Below are positions 19,532-30,249 of a DNA stretch of 64,000 nucleotides, in pieces (within the stretch, counting starts at the first letter, position 1; the number at the start of each line of letters is the position of its first letter). Source of the DNA: Prostheceraeus crozeri (Eukaryota; Platyhelminthes; Polycladida; Euryleptidae); assembly GCA_907163375.1 (NCBI GenBank), contig CAJQUW010001133.1:62001-126000 (forward strand), read 5' to 3'. A program made the position numbers and the translations under genes. The notes under the pieces are model-generated. The model was given only the letters and a program-made list of their open reading frames with translations. It ran no database searches and had not been told where the DNA came from.

Positions 19532-21436
19532 CAGTGGCGGACGTATGGGGGGCGGGGGGCGACCGCCCCGGGCGCCGGGTTTGTGGGGGCGCCACATTGA
19601 CAAGACAAATTCATCTTATATTCATAATTTGACGAAGACTTTTTATAATTTAGTCTGATCTGAGTGATCGTGGAATGTCCCACTCAGAGATTCATTATGT
19701 TTAAAATTATCCATCCATTCTGTAAATGCATAAGCTTACAAATAGACTGCATTCATGAAATGTGAGAAACACATAGCAACGTATTTGTTGAGAAATTGAG
19801 ATTAGGGGCCGTATGCGGAGTCACAAAATAATATCAATGTAATCTATACTGTATTCAGGTATAATTAGAATGAATGTTCTATCGAATCAATGAAATAATT
19901 CATTCAATCTAAAATTGTTAGACATACTTAGACTTGTCTAATATTCTATTGGAACATGTATCGGTATTCGGTAGATCTGTGAGAAGCTTGGAGTACAAGT
20001 TGAATCAAAAAGAAGGAGGAAAATAAAGAAAATGCCTGGGGAGTTGGCTGGACACCGTCAGATGGTGAGGCGTACGATGTACAGCGCTCTAGATCATCTT
20101 CACAATGAAATAGCTAGTCGGAGCAATCGTCTTACTTCTGTCAGCAAGAAGGTTAATTTTCTGCTTAACTTTGACTCTGACGTTGACCTGACAGAGGCAG
20201 CTAATGTCTTTGTGGCAGACTATCCCGATTTTCTTTCTACAGAGCTGTCTCAAGAAATAACCGATTTCAAGGTTTTAGTAAAAATGGAAACCAATGCTAG
20301 CGTAAATGCAGATTTTTTGATGGAACAGGTGCTCACATTCGGTTCAAATGCTTTCCCTAATATGCTGAAAGCCATCAAAATTCTTTTGACAACTGCAGTG
20401 TCAGTGGCCTCATGTGAGAGATCATTCTCTAAATTGAAGATACTTGCAAATGATCATCGCAACAGCATGAAGCAAGATCGACTTAGTGCACTTGCTATCC
20501 TAAGCATTGAAAGTGAATTGACAACTGCCCTTTCAGAGCAAGATGTTCTCAATGAATTTTTCTTGAAAAAGAGGGGTCGATGGGGAGTGAATAACTAATT
20601 ATAAACGTTTTAGACCAAGTGATAGGACTTTCCGCTTTCTGATCACATTGCAATAGATTGTAGTTCCTCTGTTCTTGTGTGCCCTGACTCAAAGGAAGAT
20701 TGACAACTCTAAAGATTGTGATTCAATGTTAAACTTTTGACAATAATTTTGCACTCCAAAACGGAGAAATTGGACTTATATGTAGCATTACGAAGATGCA
20801 AATTACCACAGAAATATTGCTCCAAATCATAGATACTAGTACTAGATTTCAAAAATTTGCTAGAGTTGACAATCTCTGCTAGTCTGTCCTGACCCTAAGT
20901 CCCCGTGATTGTAAGCTATGTACATACATGTAAGTGTCGTGATTATTTCTTCTTTCTAAAAGTTGATAATTACAGTAATTTATCAAAATCATCAGAGTTG
21001 TTTTTATTTAACTGAATGCATGCAGTATTTGGGATGATGAAATTTCTCTAAAGTGTCTTCATCTTTTTTGAATGAATAGAAGAATGACATCCGCGAATGT
21101 CATCGACGTCTTAAATTAGAGCTGTACATTTATTTCATAAAACTGAACAATTATGCACATTGCACGCCAGAGATACCAGAACCGCTCATGTCGATAAGCG
21201 GAAAATGTGTCATACTCCATTATGGTTATGAGGTCATCACAGACATACAGAGATTTGTCTAGTTAAGCTGCTGTTCTAAGTTAGATGAAGTTTCATAGGT
21301 AGGCTACTACTACCGGTGTGTCATGTATAATTAATGATCCAACAAAGACCTTTCTTGAAGAGAAATGCACTATTATTTAGGGGCGCAATTATTATATGCT
21401 CTGCCCCGGGCGACTGATTTCAAAGATCCGCCACTG
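19532..21436 (+). mobile_element. hAT transposon, internally deleted
   Basis: Ends CAGTGGCGGA and its inverse TCCGCCACTG, followed at both ends by a GC-rich GCCCCGGGCG block. Flanked by 8-bp duplications TTTGCCCT (19524-19531) and TTTGCGCT (21437-21444), one mismatch. An 8-bp duplication and CAGNGG ends are hAT hallmarks. At 1,905 bp it is shorter than a full element (usually above 2.5 kb) and keeps only the C-terminal part of the transposase. Confidence 0.92.
20032..20598 (+). CDS. hAT transposase C-terminal fragment (dimerisation domain)
   Basis: 188 codons of the C-terminal hAT region. It starts in the helical part (MVRRTMYSALDHLHNEIASR) and carries VSVASCERSFSKLKILANDH, which holds the third catalytic residue (E129 in the 'SERxFS' motif). 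HRNSMKQDRLSALAILSIES follows as the classic Dimer_Tnp_hAT signature. The first two catalytic Asp residues and the BED zinc finger are missing. It most resembles ZMYM-like animal hATs. No active transposase can come from this frame alone, though a truncated dimerising protein is possible. It ends 16 codons past the domain. Confidence 0.9.
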   Translation: MPGELAGHRQMVRRTMYSALDHLHNEIASRSNRLTSVSKKVNFLLNFDSDVDLTEAANVFVADYPDFLSTELSQEITDFKVLVKMETNASVNADFLMEQVLTFGSNAFPNMLKAIKILLTTAVSVASCERSFSKLKILANDHRNSMKQDRLSALAILSIESELTTALSEQDVLNEFFLKKRGRWGVNN

Positions 21437-21525
21437 TTTGCGCTTGCGTAAGTTTTACGATATTCACCAATGAGCGATAATCATTAGATCACAAAGTATG
21501 AAAATCTCACTGATAAATGGTTCTC

Positions 21526-21747
21526 TCACAGTGCAAGTTTTGTATATCGGATATTTATTATTGCTGTTGGAAAGAGCCAACATTCGATTTCGTCGTTGAT
21601 AGTAGGTTCAAGTTTCAGGATAAGGCAGGTTTCACGAAGCCTTAGGTTTGCTGGATCGTTGTTATCAAAAGAGTGATCGCATGGAAGACGTACATATAGC
21701 TGCAAGATGGCACAGTCTGCTGACATGACACTATAGAAATCGAACAA
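21526..21747 (-). pseudogene. Possible GIY-YIG (PLE-like) C-terminal fragment
   Basis: Reverse frame of 73 codons reading LPCDHSFDNNDPANLRLRET then CLILKLEPTINDEI. The pattern 'LR..E..L...L.P..N' ends many GIY-YIG domains of PLEs. It overlaps the start of R1 copy 4. Short, so only tentative; treated as a fossil. Confidence 0.35.
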
Positions 21748-22052
21748 TAAGGAGCCAGTTAATTAAACACGCCAAATTGTGCGAAGTTCAAGTGACTGTT
21801 ATGAAAACGGATCACTCACACAGCAAAGAGAAACAGTCGATGTCAAGTTCTACACAGAAGTTTGTGAACGTTTTTTCGTACACCTTCTAAACTTCTTTAA
21901 TAATGATCGGAGGGCCCAACATGATCGAGAAAACTTTTTTCGCAATGATCTGAATTCATCGAATGTGAGGGAATCGTGGCGATCGGAGCACTTTGAAGGA
22001 ATTCAGAGCAATCCGCAAGGGACGCATGACTATTTTTCCCTATCTTTGCATG
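21700..22052 (+). repeat. R1 dispersed repeat, copy 4
   Basis: Shares ATCGAACAAT, CACGCCAAATTGTGCGAAG, ATGATCGGAGGGCCCAACAT and GATCGGAGCACTTTGAAGGA with copies 2 and 3. A 114-codon frame (21779-22123) keeps VCERFFVHLLNFFNNDRR and ESWRSEHFEGIQSNPQGTHD. Similarity stops near TATTTTTCCCTATC, before the 3' part seen in copies 2 and 3. Confidence 0.85.
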
Positions 22053-22186
22053 GTACAAGATTCCCCTATCTTGCTATCTTGTACACTGAAGACTTCATGT
22101 CTGTTTTGTGCTATGGCACCTGATGTTTAAGGGTCACATGGTGCTTCCGACAATAAAGTGTCGACACATCATTATTGTTGTTGTTA
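22053..22186 (+). mobile_element. Possible 3' tail of a LINE or SINE
   Basis: A unique segment ends GACAATAAAGTGTCGACACA, then ATT and (GTT)n at 22164-22184. An AATAAA-like signal followed by a short repeat tail is what LINE/SINE 3' ends look like, but no coding part is attached. Confidence 0.35.
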
Positions 22187-23909
22187 AATCAGACACCAAA
22201 AAGTCTTGTGTCAACATCAAACATGTTGTACAAATAAGTTTTAATCCAAGAATGAATGCATGATACAAGCACGATAAAGCAAGCGTTTCTCTTTTCATGC
22301 AAATGTTAAATCATTTCGATAAAAACACTTTATTTGTGCCTTGATGTCCGCCTCACTGCGGGAGGGTGTTCTGCCCCCACCCTTCCGAAATTTTTAAACT
22401 TTTATCCACCTCCTGAACAATGGAAGATACGAACTCCAAATTTTAGATAGCTTATTTTCTATATATTCTCAATACTTTCGTCACAATGAGATCTCAAAAA
22501 TTTGAATGTACAGGATTTGTCGAACTTTACACTATATTCGCTTTGAATGTTTTCAGATTTCCTTATAAAATATTAAAACCATTCGAATTTATAAAAGAAA
22601 GTGTTCTCGTGTCAATTTGAATGGAAAATGATAATTCCTTTGTAGATTCCATTTAGACTTCGACATTTTGAATTCAAAATTTAAAGTTGTGGAATTTTCG
22701 TAATTTAGACGGATTACAAAATACAAACTTACTAATGTTAATTGATATTTCTAATCTCAACGTTTTAATTCTTGCATCTTTTTATCATGATAATCTGACT
22801 TGTCATCATAAGAGCTTTCATTTGGTGCATTTTGTTTTGAATTTGGACCTTTAGTTCCGGAAATAAGCACCCCCCAGCACAGCGCGTTTGTGAAAACACC
22901 GCAGTGGCCGAGGATTAAGTGCCGTTGAGATTTGATTTTAAATGCCTTAAGGGAACAATCTACAACTATTCTTCCTTAGATCTACCAACATTGGCTGAGA
23001 TCAGTTATTCACCGCGCAGCTCAGTTCACCATCAACAAGCAGATGGTTCTCATTCTAATACTGTCAACCTAAACATAAGTGGAAGTCCCAATGACTTAGA
23101 AAATGTTAAAATCTCTTGAGCTCTTTGGTCTAAGTCGAGAATGCCAGACGACTTCAAATGAATTTTCATGCAATCGCATGAGCATGGAAATATTCAACGC
23201 AAAATTGTATCTGATTAAACGATTTGGTTAAGTTTTTACGCCTACAGACAACCCGAGGAATTTGCATTCCTTCTCCAAGAGCATGTTCAACATAAGAAGA
23301 AGAGAACAGAGAATTTTACCGCAACACACTTCCAACATTCTTGGACAAATAAAGCATGCCGAAAATTTCTTCCACCGAATCTGTACCCAGCATTTTTGAC
23401 GATAGAAATATTGTGTCTCAAATGTAGTTTTTTCAATCATTTATCTCCAAAATTTTAGTTAAAACTTCATCTTTCTCATGATAGTATCAACCATGCTGTT
23501 CAGAGTAAATGATCCCGGAAATTTCAAAAGATGAAAGCAGGAATTTAGATTGTCTGAATTATCATAGTAAATATTTTTTGTTTTCTAATGAAAGATCATT
23601 ATTCAAGTTGATAATTCTTGCCATAATGACGTCATTCATTGTCTCCATAATATATTAACAACGCCTGGTTGAGATTTTGATAATGTTTAACTTAATTTCA
23701 CCAATACTAATGAATGAGCGCATATTTGGAAAACAAATTACAATTCTGGCACCTTCAATCGGAATCGTGGAGGTGCACACACATATTAAAGTAGTAGCAT
23801 GAAAATCAAGCAGTTTATGAAGATAAAGTCAAAAAGTAACAAAGTAAGTAAGTCATGATAGTTTGGACGAAGCCAGAGAAGCATTGTACATACAATATGG
23901 CAATTGAGA
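22187..23909. other. 1.7 kb without recognisable features
   Basis: Frames of 66-70 codons (22919-23119 plus, 23228-23440 minus) have no domain. AT-rich; no repeats or inverted ends seen. Confidence 0.5.
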
Positions 23910-24720
23910 ATAAGAAAGAATTCAGTCTTCGTATTGTTTTTGTATGTGGCAGTATGAGTCTCTCACTACAATTTGAAACAATAGGTGGTCATGGAGAATG
24001 TACGGTTGTTGAAAAGGGATTCCTTGAATAGTCTTTGCGGCAACATGTTTCTTCGATCTGAAATATCCAACATTGAGCATTTATAATAGGAGCGAACATC
24101 AAACCCATTTGTACAGTAACAGTAACAGAGTAACAGTTTGTGATCAAGAGTAGGACCAGGATTGACAAAAGAGGTGATACATAGTCTATAATAGATCGCA
24201 CAATGGCATTATAAACAATCAAAAGTTGGTCATGATTCAGAATTTCTTTCAAAATACGGAGGGCATACAATCGTTTGGAAACATTCGATATTATTTGATC
24301 AATATGTCTTCACCATGTAAGGAACACTCAATATTGCTGGATTCATAAATTTATGAATCCAGCAATATTGAGTGTTCTGTTCAAATTTACGCATACGAAG
24401 AGAATATTGACAATGCAAGCCTATCATTGAAGAAATTAACCCAAAATTTTTAACTCTGTTACATTCTGAATATGTTGGACAGGATGCATTTGAAAATTCG
24501 AAAAATTAACATTGAGCACCTTGGATTTGCTGCTGTTAGCGCGCATTTGATTGCAGAAGAACCAATCCTTAAAATGACAGATTACAGATGAAACACTATG
24601 CAAGTCTTTGACATTGCGATACACAGGAATGATTAGCGCAGCATCGTCAGCGTACCTCACAACTCTTACAGAATAAGCATTAAGGGGTTTATAACTCGAC
24701 ATACACAGAGAAAAAAGATT
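23910..24720 (-). pseudogene. LINE-B reverse transcriptase remnant (reverse)
   Basis: Two blocks in order on the reverse strand. 24702-24436 has RVVRYADDAALIIPVYRN (motif C, YADD intact), FKDWFFCNQMRANSSKSKVL and VTELKILG. 24300-23989 has HIDQIISNVSKRLYALRILK and LLIVYNAIVRSIIDYVSPLL. These are RT palm and thumb of a Jockey-superfamily LINE. Between them about 130 bp, including a perfect palindrome, replaces the few residues expected. The C-terminus continues in another frame as NMLPQRLFKESLFNN to about 23910. Same family as 34815-38560 (shared NQMR, LKILGL, HxDxIxSNVSxRLY). Confidence 0.8.
24322..24377. repeat. Perfect 56-bp palindrome without spacer
   Basis: Arms 24322-24349 and 24350-24377 are exact inverses (GAACACTCAATATTGCTGG in the left arm; centre CATAAATTTATG). 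It interrupts the LINE-B reading region, so it arrived after that LINE or arose there by local inverted duplication. Confidence 0.95.
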
Positions 24721-25531
24721 GGAAGAAAGTTTCGATCCTTGAAGGTGCTAATAGTAATATGTATGACCGACGGAATTGGCGGGGCACTTATTCGCTATAA
24801 GTAGAGCAATTTTTTATGATGTAAAAATCGAAACAATATGACCTAACAAAGCTTAAAATCTTGCCAAATATGACCTTCAAAAAAAAATAAAAAATCAAAT
24901 AAAAATCGTAAATTGTTGTTCGGCAAGATTTAAAAATCTGAGAATATGGCAAAAATTATGCTTCTATTTTCAGGCAAAAAGTTAAAAAGTTCAATTTAAG
25001 ACAGATAAAATGATTTATTCCAAACTTTTACCACAGTATACCCATTCACAGCTTGTACAAAAATGTAATTTACTTCATTTAATGTTAAAAAAGGTCTGTC
25101 TTTGCATGGTATCTTCTTCAACATGGAGAAGAACGCTCTACCGAAGCTGCGGTTGGCTGGCAAGGAAGGGCAGACGACAGACGAGCCAATCCTGACGCCG
25201 CTGGTAACATTCATATCTGTAGGCAATGCATGCATTGGAACTGTCCTCAGACTGCATCGTGCTGCTGAGAAGACCAATATTGCGTCAGTCAGCAAACATC
25301 TGTCATTTCTATATCTAACTTCCCTGTAGCTCTAGCAGTCTAAAACTTCAGAAAAATGACCAAAATATCACTAAATATGATGAGACATGTCCTAATAATT
25401 GCCGTAGTTACAAGTTAAAGTTCTATCCATACAGGGCTCGCATTGTTTTCTCGGGAGAGGACGCCCCCTGCTTAGCTTCTGTAGCATTGCTCCGATTGCG
25501 ATGAAGTTCATTCGTGTAGTGAACTTTCACG
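24721..25531. other. AT-rich non-coding, weak coding-like frames
   Basis: Contains ATATGACC, AATATGGCAA and AAATATGATG clusters (24830-25390) of the kind seen in decayed transposons. Frames on both strands at 24996-25329 overlap each other and match no family. Confidence 0.35.
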
Positions 25532-25778
25532 CCGCTTTAGAAGCGCTGATTGAAAAATGGACTAGTGGGAAGGTCCTCCACACCGATCTCGTCAAGTTTG
25601 GCTCTAAAATGTAGTCCTAGGATAGTCAAAAGTTTGACGCGCCTTGAACGTTTAATGTCTGCCGGTGGGAACGCACCACCTGTCCTCTTAAGGACAAACC
25701 TTAAGTCTTATCAACTATAAGTTTATTAAAATTATGAAACATTTAGACGTCGTTATGGGAATGTCCCAGCTTCAATTC
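25532..25778. repeat. 247-bp dispersed repeat, copy A
   Basis: Aligns without gaps to 29538-29784, with four mismatches noticed, all in the CTTAAGGACAAACCTTAAG area (about 98 percent identity). Starts at CCGCTTTAGAAGCG and ends at CCCAGCTTCAATTC in both places. No coding frame, tail or inverted ends. Confidence 0.95.
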
Positions 25779-25865
25779 TAATGATTCATTTGCTCAAACT
25801 CGCTAATCTTCGCACTATGAATTACAAATTCATTTGTCAATTTAATAGATTACCTCTCACTTCTT

Positions 25866-26273
25866 ATGTTTTGTCAAAAATTCGCAAAACACTGTTTTTT
25901 GCTGTACCTACCGGAAAAAGCAAGTGCCCACGAGTATATTATTTGTACTGCTTGCTGTGCTATGATAGGATCAGTTGCCTCTTTTGCGGTCTCTTTTTGG
26001 TTCAGTATATCTCGTGGAAGACTTCTAGAGTTAATGAACTTTGAAAAACGAATTTGCAGACGTTTTGGATTGGAAAGAAAGGTGAATCTAGAGAACTTCT
26101 GCAACACATCTGCTAAACGGCTCGCGATGAAAGCACTGGACCCTGAACACCCTATATATGTCATTTGTAATCTCAAGTCAGCTCGTTACCCAGCGCGTCG
26201 AGGTTCATATCGAAACGCCATGGCTCGAACTACACGCTTTAAAAACTCTTTTATTCGATATGGTAACCAATAA
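25866..26273 (+). pseudogene. LINE C-terminal region
   Basis: 135-codon frame with GRLLELMNFEKRICRRFGLE, KRLAMKALDPEHPIYVICNL and ARTTRFKNSFIRYGNQ. This is the order of the post-RT C-terminus of Jockey-superfamily LINEs ('LE..QKRA.R.I', 'DP.HPL', 'RT.RY..SF.P'). RT motifs are absent upstream, so the copy is 5'-truncated. It may belong to LINE-B, whose C-terminus is not otherwise seen well enough to compare. Confidence 0.65.
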
Positions 26274-27519
26274 CTTTGACTATCTTTTTCTATTGCTGCT
26301 TTCTTTTATGTAAATCATTGATGAAATTGTTTGCCACCAACGAATGCTATTTGCTTGAAGTGCGAAATATTTGAGTGCAATTGAATATATGTATATATGT
26401 GCAGCAAATAATTTCAATGAAGATATGAATTTTTGATATTTTTTCCAATTTTTATAATCATTTGAAACAAGAACAGCAGATGTTTAGAAGAAGCACATTG
26501 GCATCTGAAAATCTACTCACAACACTGAGTAGATTTTTTGTAAATGCATCAGAACATTAGTTCTATATTGTACCTCCAATAAGTCCATCTTTTATGTCAG
26601 ACCTTCATTTGTATCACATAAGAACGAAGCTTATCCAGATTTTATTCGAAAAATGATATTTGCAGCTTTTTTTCTCTACATTAACCCAATAGTACCGAGA
26701 AGGGGTGCGAAAACACGTCAATAACATAAATGGAGGTACATTATGTTCAGTTTAAAAATGCTCAGTTTTACACATTGGGAAGCTGAGTACATTTACTGAA
26801 AAGCCTCCTGTCGTCAGTGATCATAGCGATCTGGGAAACCGCGGTGAAAACAGACGGCATAGTTCGCCTAAGCGTACACTTCACATCATCAAGCATTTGC
26901 TAGCTTCACCTGATGAAGTTAAGCGGACACTTAGCGAATCATATTTAAAAACTTTTTGCCATCCAAATAATTAATTCTCCATTTTACCGCGCACTTTGAA
27001 ATTGTGGTGATGGTTGATGCTAATTGCAAAGGGCTAGTTCGACTGTATTGAATCAACGAAATCGCTCACAGAATCTTGAATTAATCTCCATCATGAGCGT
27101 ATAAATTGCTCTAAATTGAAATCTTGCTCTGCGAGAGACTGTTTTGTGAATTAAAATCCAGGAAACGAGTTGATGAGGGCATTTGGAAGGTACATGAACA
27201 AAGTTGCAGCGCATTCGTTTTGATTGTCTGCTACGATTTAAATATGAAATGTAATTGGGGTAAACACTTTTATTGAGAGCCAATTTTTCCTGCCTAGATT
27301 TGTGATATGTTATTAGGGATTCTTCCTCTTCAAGATGAAGCCACTCTTGAAACTGCTGCAATGTTTTTAGCAGAGATTCGCAAATTACTTTTTAACAGCC
27401 CAAAACTGGACAAGGAAGACATCTCGTGACCTATTTTGATTCCAAGGTAGACCTATCCTACATCCAAGCATGATATCACAAGTGAGTTACAAAAGCCAAT
27501 TCCTTATATGAGCAACTCC
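26274..27519. other. Non-coding; one ribozyme-like motif
   Basis: Holds the motif at 26910-26938 and its surrounding imperfect inverted repeat (26863-26938). A 102-codon reverse frame 27361-27053 (MQQFQEWLHLEEEESLITYH start) has no recognised domain. Confidence 0.4.
26910..26938 (+). ncRNA. Hammerhead-like core, degenerate
   Basis: CTGATGA, then a 6-bp stem GTTAAG/CTTAGC around loop CGGACA, then GAA. This is the CUGANGA-stem II-GAA(A) half of a hammerhead of the type seen in PLE tails. The last A of GAAA is T, and no stem III or cleavage site is convincing. Likely a PLE relic. Confidence 0.35.
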
Positions 27520-27890
27520 ATGCGTGATAACGTTACATCGTACGCATTTGCTACATTTCAATAACATTTTTGTAGTAGATGTTAACAGGTTGTATCGATC
27601 TACCGGACAGAATGGCTAGCAGATTCCCTGAAATTAATGTTTGCATGCTTTATTTGCTTTGCTATTCTTTTTTACACGAATTGACATGAAAATCGAGTAG
27701 TGGTTACTTATGTGAAAAAATGTGCGAATTGAAAGATTTGATCGATGCCATTATTCCATGAAATCAAAGTTGAAGATCATGTCAACATCACAGAAGTTGT
27801 TGGAATCGAATTCGTGCTTTCCTCTAGTAGCAATCTTAACAAAGGAAACGTAATAACGTTACAGCTGAAGCGTAATAACGCTCCACGTAC
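27520..27890 (+). repeat. Diverged repeat, partner of 31020-31430 (inverted)
   Basis: AAAATCGAGTAGTGGTTACT and the following CGAATTGAAAGAT...CCATTAT...CAAAGTTGAA order (27687-27810) recur in inverse orientation at 31020-31138. Both sides also carry GCGTAATAACGTTAC-type palindromic motifs (27525, 27850-27885; 31394-31428). Confidence 0.55.
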
Positions 27891-29058
27891 GAAATCCGGA
27901 TTTACATTTGGCTGAGGTGAAAGTTACTTCGGCTTCACATGCTCCAATTAGCCTCAATACAACACTTTGAAGTCCTCCAATGCTTGCTCAGGGTTTTTCA
28001 GGTAAATGGTGAGATGTCCCTGTCGTACTAGTGATAAAAGTAGGCAGTAGTGATGAAGGTATTTTTCTTTCAGTTATTTTGAAAATGCTCTATCTTGGGA
28101 AAAAGCAGACGAATGGAAGTTTTCCCTCAGCATTCAAATTGATGTTATGAGATCTTGTGGACACATTTAATTCAAAATAGTTAAGAACTAAAACCGTAAT
28201 AAACAACTCGGCATTTCAGAGACATCATAATGTTCATATTATCTGCTTAAGTGTTTATGTCTACCCCTAAATATTTCAATTGATGTCAGTAATTTGCTGC
28301 GTATTACACGATATTGGTAATAAAGCTAGTTGGCAAAATTCAAACTTTGATTGATCAATTTCAAATAATGTTATGTACGTACACTATAGAACGGTGACGT
28401 CGACAGATTCACCCTCGGATGATACCTACATGATCACAGGTAGCAACTTATCTCACCTAAAGTTTGCGAAACAACTTGTCTCAAACGATTCAACACTGAT
28501 GCCGTCTTACATTCAAACTGCATTTTTATGGATGAAACATTCTTTCAGACAGGTATGATTTCCCGAAGACTCTTGTCTGGAGGATGGTCTGTTTATAACT
28601 CAAGCTTTCAACTCGCTTCTTCAGGAGAAATGACTTGACATGCGGTTAATAGAACAGCAGCGTGGATTACAGTTCAAGAAGTCACAAATGCATACAAGTA
28701 TGTACATTTTTAATCATGATTTGGACAGCATACGTTTCCCATGGACAATTGCAGAACTACCCACTCAGCTTGAGCATCATGATCCTATGACAAATGAGAT
28801 AGTAATCTGAAGGCAAAGTGTGACTTTGTCTCCTTGTCAAAATTCTATTTTCAATTTTAGCATTAGCATTATTAGCATTTTTAGCATATTATTAGCATTA
28901 ACAAATATTAGCATTTTTTTTATTGGTTATACCATTTCAGTATTTCACACATACATTTTAGTTTGTTTTGGTTGCATCCGTCTTTTGCGGTTGTTTTGTT
29001 ACTATTACTATCAGTATTACTTATTATTACACATATCATTACTGTATTGATTTTAGAA
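27891..29058. other. Non-coding with a (TAGCATT)n-like stretch
   Basis: 28855-28920 is a degenerate TAGCATT/TTAGCAT simple repeat. The remainder has no recognised features; short frames at 28373-28558 and 28820-29050 are low complexity or featureless. Confidence 0.5.
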
Positions 29059-29165
29059 TGCCAGCCGCATATAAGTTTATGCGGGGCCCCGCCCGCCTGG
29101 GCTTGAGCGTTCAGGTAGAGGGGCCGAAACGCGACCAGGCGGGTACCTGCTGACGACTGGCTATT
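29059..29165 (+). ncRNA. Structured-RNA-like GC block
   Basis: In an AT-rich setting: a 7-bp hairpin CCGCATA/TATGCGG (29065-29084), then a 9-bp stem CCCGCCTGG (29092-29100) / CCAGGCGGG (29135-29143). CAGGTA (29112-29117) inside the loop pairs with TACCTG (29144-29149) outside it, an H-type pseudoknot arrangement. The 42-bp core 29119-29160 recurs at 30206-30249, where the long stems are not kept. It may be the head of a retroelement. No known RNA family is claimed. Confidence 0.35.
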
Positions 29166-29537
29166 GTTTTATTTGCTTTAACGTTGTTTTTGTTTTGTTT
29201 TTTTAATCGCTAACTGCCCTAGTGTGATGAATGGACTGTGTCGGTTACTGGTCTCCATGGGGTTGACATGGTGATTACTAAGTGTCTATTTATATATAAG
29301 TTCCTAATCAATCGAGCCTGAAACTTTGACCAAGGAGATCACTTGTTAAGCGGCCTTGTACGATCTCGTACACTTAAGGGTGAAGTCCAGCCCGTATAGC
29401 GCTATGTTATGGACCCCCGGGAAGGTCCGCCCGGCACGCAATCAGATCCGTCAGGTCTTTGTGCTTAAAGACCTTCATGCATTCATGCATTTGTCGAGGA
29501 TCACAAGTCAAAGGACCATTAGGGGTAAGGTCCAGCC
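29166..29537. other. GC-richer non-coding, partial tandem unit
   Basis: 29380-29475 resembles the start of the 247-bp repeat that follows (both have GTCCAGCCC, AGCGCT, GGGAAGGTCC), so a diverged unit of about 150 bp may precede copy B. Also holds hairpin GGTCTTT/AAAGACC at 29457-29476. Confidence 0.4.
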
Positions 29538-29784
29538 CCGCTTTAGAAGCGCTGATTGAAAAATGGACTAGTGGGAAGGTCCTCCACACCGATCTCGTCA
29601 AGTTTGGCTCTAAAATGTAGTCCTAGGATAGTCAAAAGTTTGACGCGCCTTGAACGTTTAATGTCTGCCGGTGGGAACGCACCACCTGTCCTCTTAAGGG
29701 CAAACCGTAAGTCTTATTAAATATAAGTTTATTAAAATTATGAAACATTTAGACGTCGTTATGGGAATGTCCCAGCTTCAATTC
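29538..29784. repeat. 247-bp dispersed repeat, copy B
   Basis: Gap-free match to 25532-25778. Adjoins the Tc1 fragment at its right end. Confidence 0.95.
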
Positions 29785-29787
29785 ACG

Positions 29788-30130
29788 AAATGGTCCTAAA
29801 ATTCTTCTTCAATAAACCTGTCCCAGGCAAATTCTCAAAGCATTTGAATAACAGAGACGGTCTCAGCAGCATCAAAAACTATGTTTCCGTTAAAATTTTA
29901 GTCGGAAAACCAATAGGCTGTGACTGCCAGTGGAAGTAGGCCTACTTATGCCTGGTTTCAAACTCACGAGACTATTATTTTTCCGCTTAAAATTTAACAG
30001 AAGCGTAGGTTGCAGATGTTGCCGAGGACGTTTCTGTTATTTACATTTTATCTCGAGACTTTTCCTGGGACAGTTTTATCAAAACAATTAAAGACCATTT
30101 CGCAAAGGACTATTTTGACTTGACTCCGTG
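29788..30130 (+). mobile_element. Tc1/mariner 3' fragment, second copy
   Basis: Homologous to 1960-2340: AAATGGTC, CAGCAGCATCAAAAACTATG, GTAGGCCTACTT, TTCCTGGGACAGTTTTATC and GACTATTTTGACTTGACTCC line up in order. It contains only the end of the coding region and the 3' non-coding part; no frame survives. Confidence 0.7.
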
Positions 30131-30205
30131 ACTTCATCTTGCAGCACATGGCACCGCCAGGGCAATCCACGTTCTTATTTCCAACAGCTAGGATACTAAT
30201 ATGAA

Positions 30206-30249
30206 GGGGTCGAAACACAACTAGACGAGTACCTGCTGATGACTGACGG
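30206..30249 (+). repeat. Second copy of the 42-bp structured core
   Basis: GGGGTCGAAACACAACTAG, then ACGAGTACCTGCTGATGACTG, matches 29119-29160. Similarity goes on weakly for about 60 bp downstream (TTTTAT, TTAATCGGTAGCTGAAGTAG against TTAATCGCTAACTG). Confidence 0.6.

Noticed and set aside
24996-25329. Overlapping open frames on both strands as a host gene
   Set aside because: No domain, no splice context, and the frames are mutual shadows in AT-rich repeat-like sequence.
29119-29160. GAAAC and CTGACGA read as a circularly permuted hammerhead
   Set aside because: The bases next to both core elements do not form stem II in either copy, so only a generic structured-RNA note is kept.
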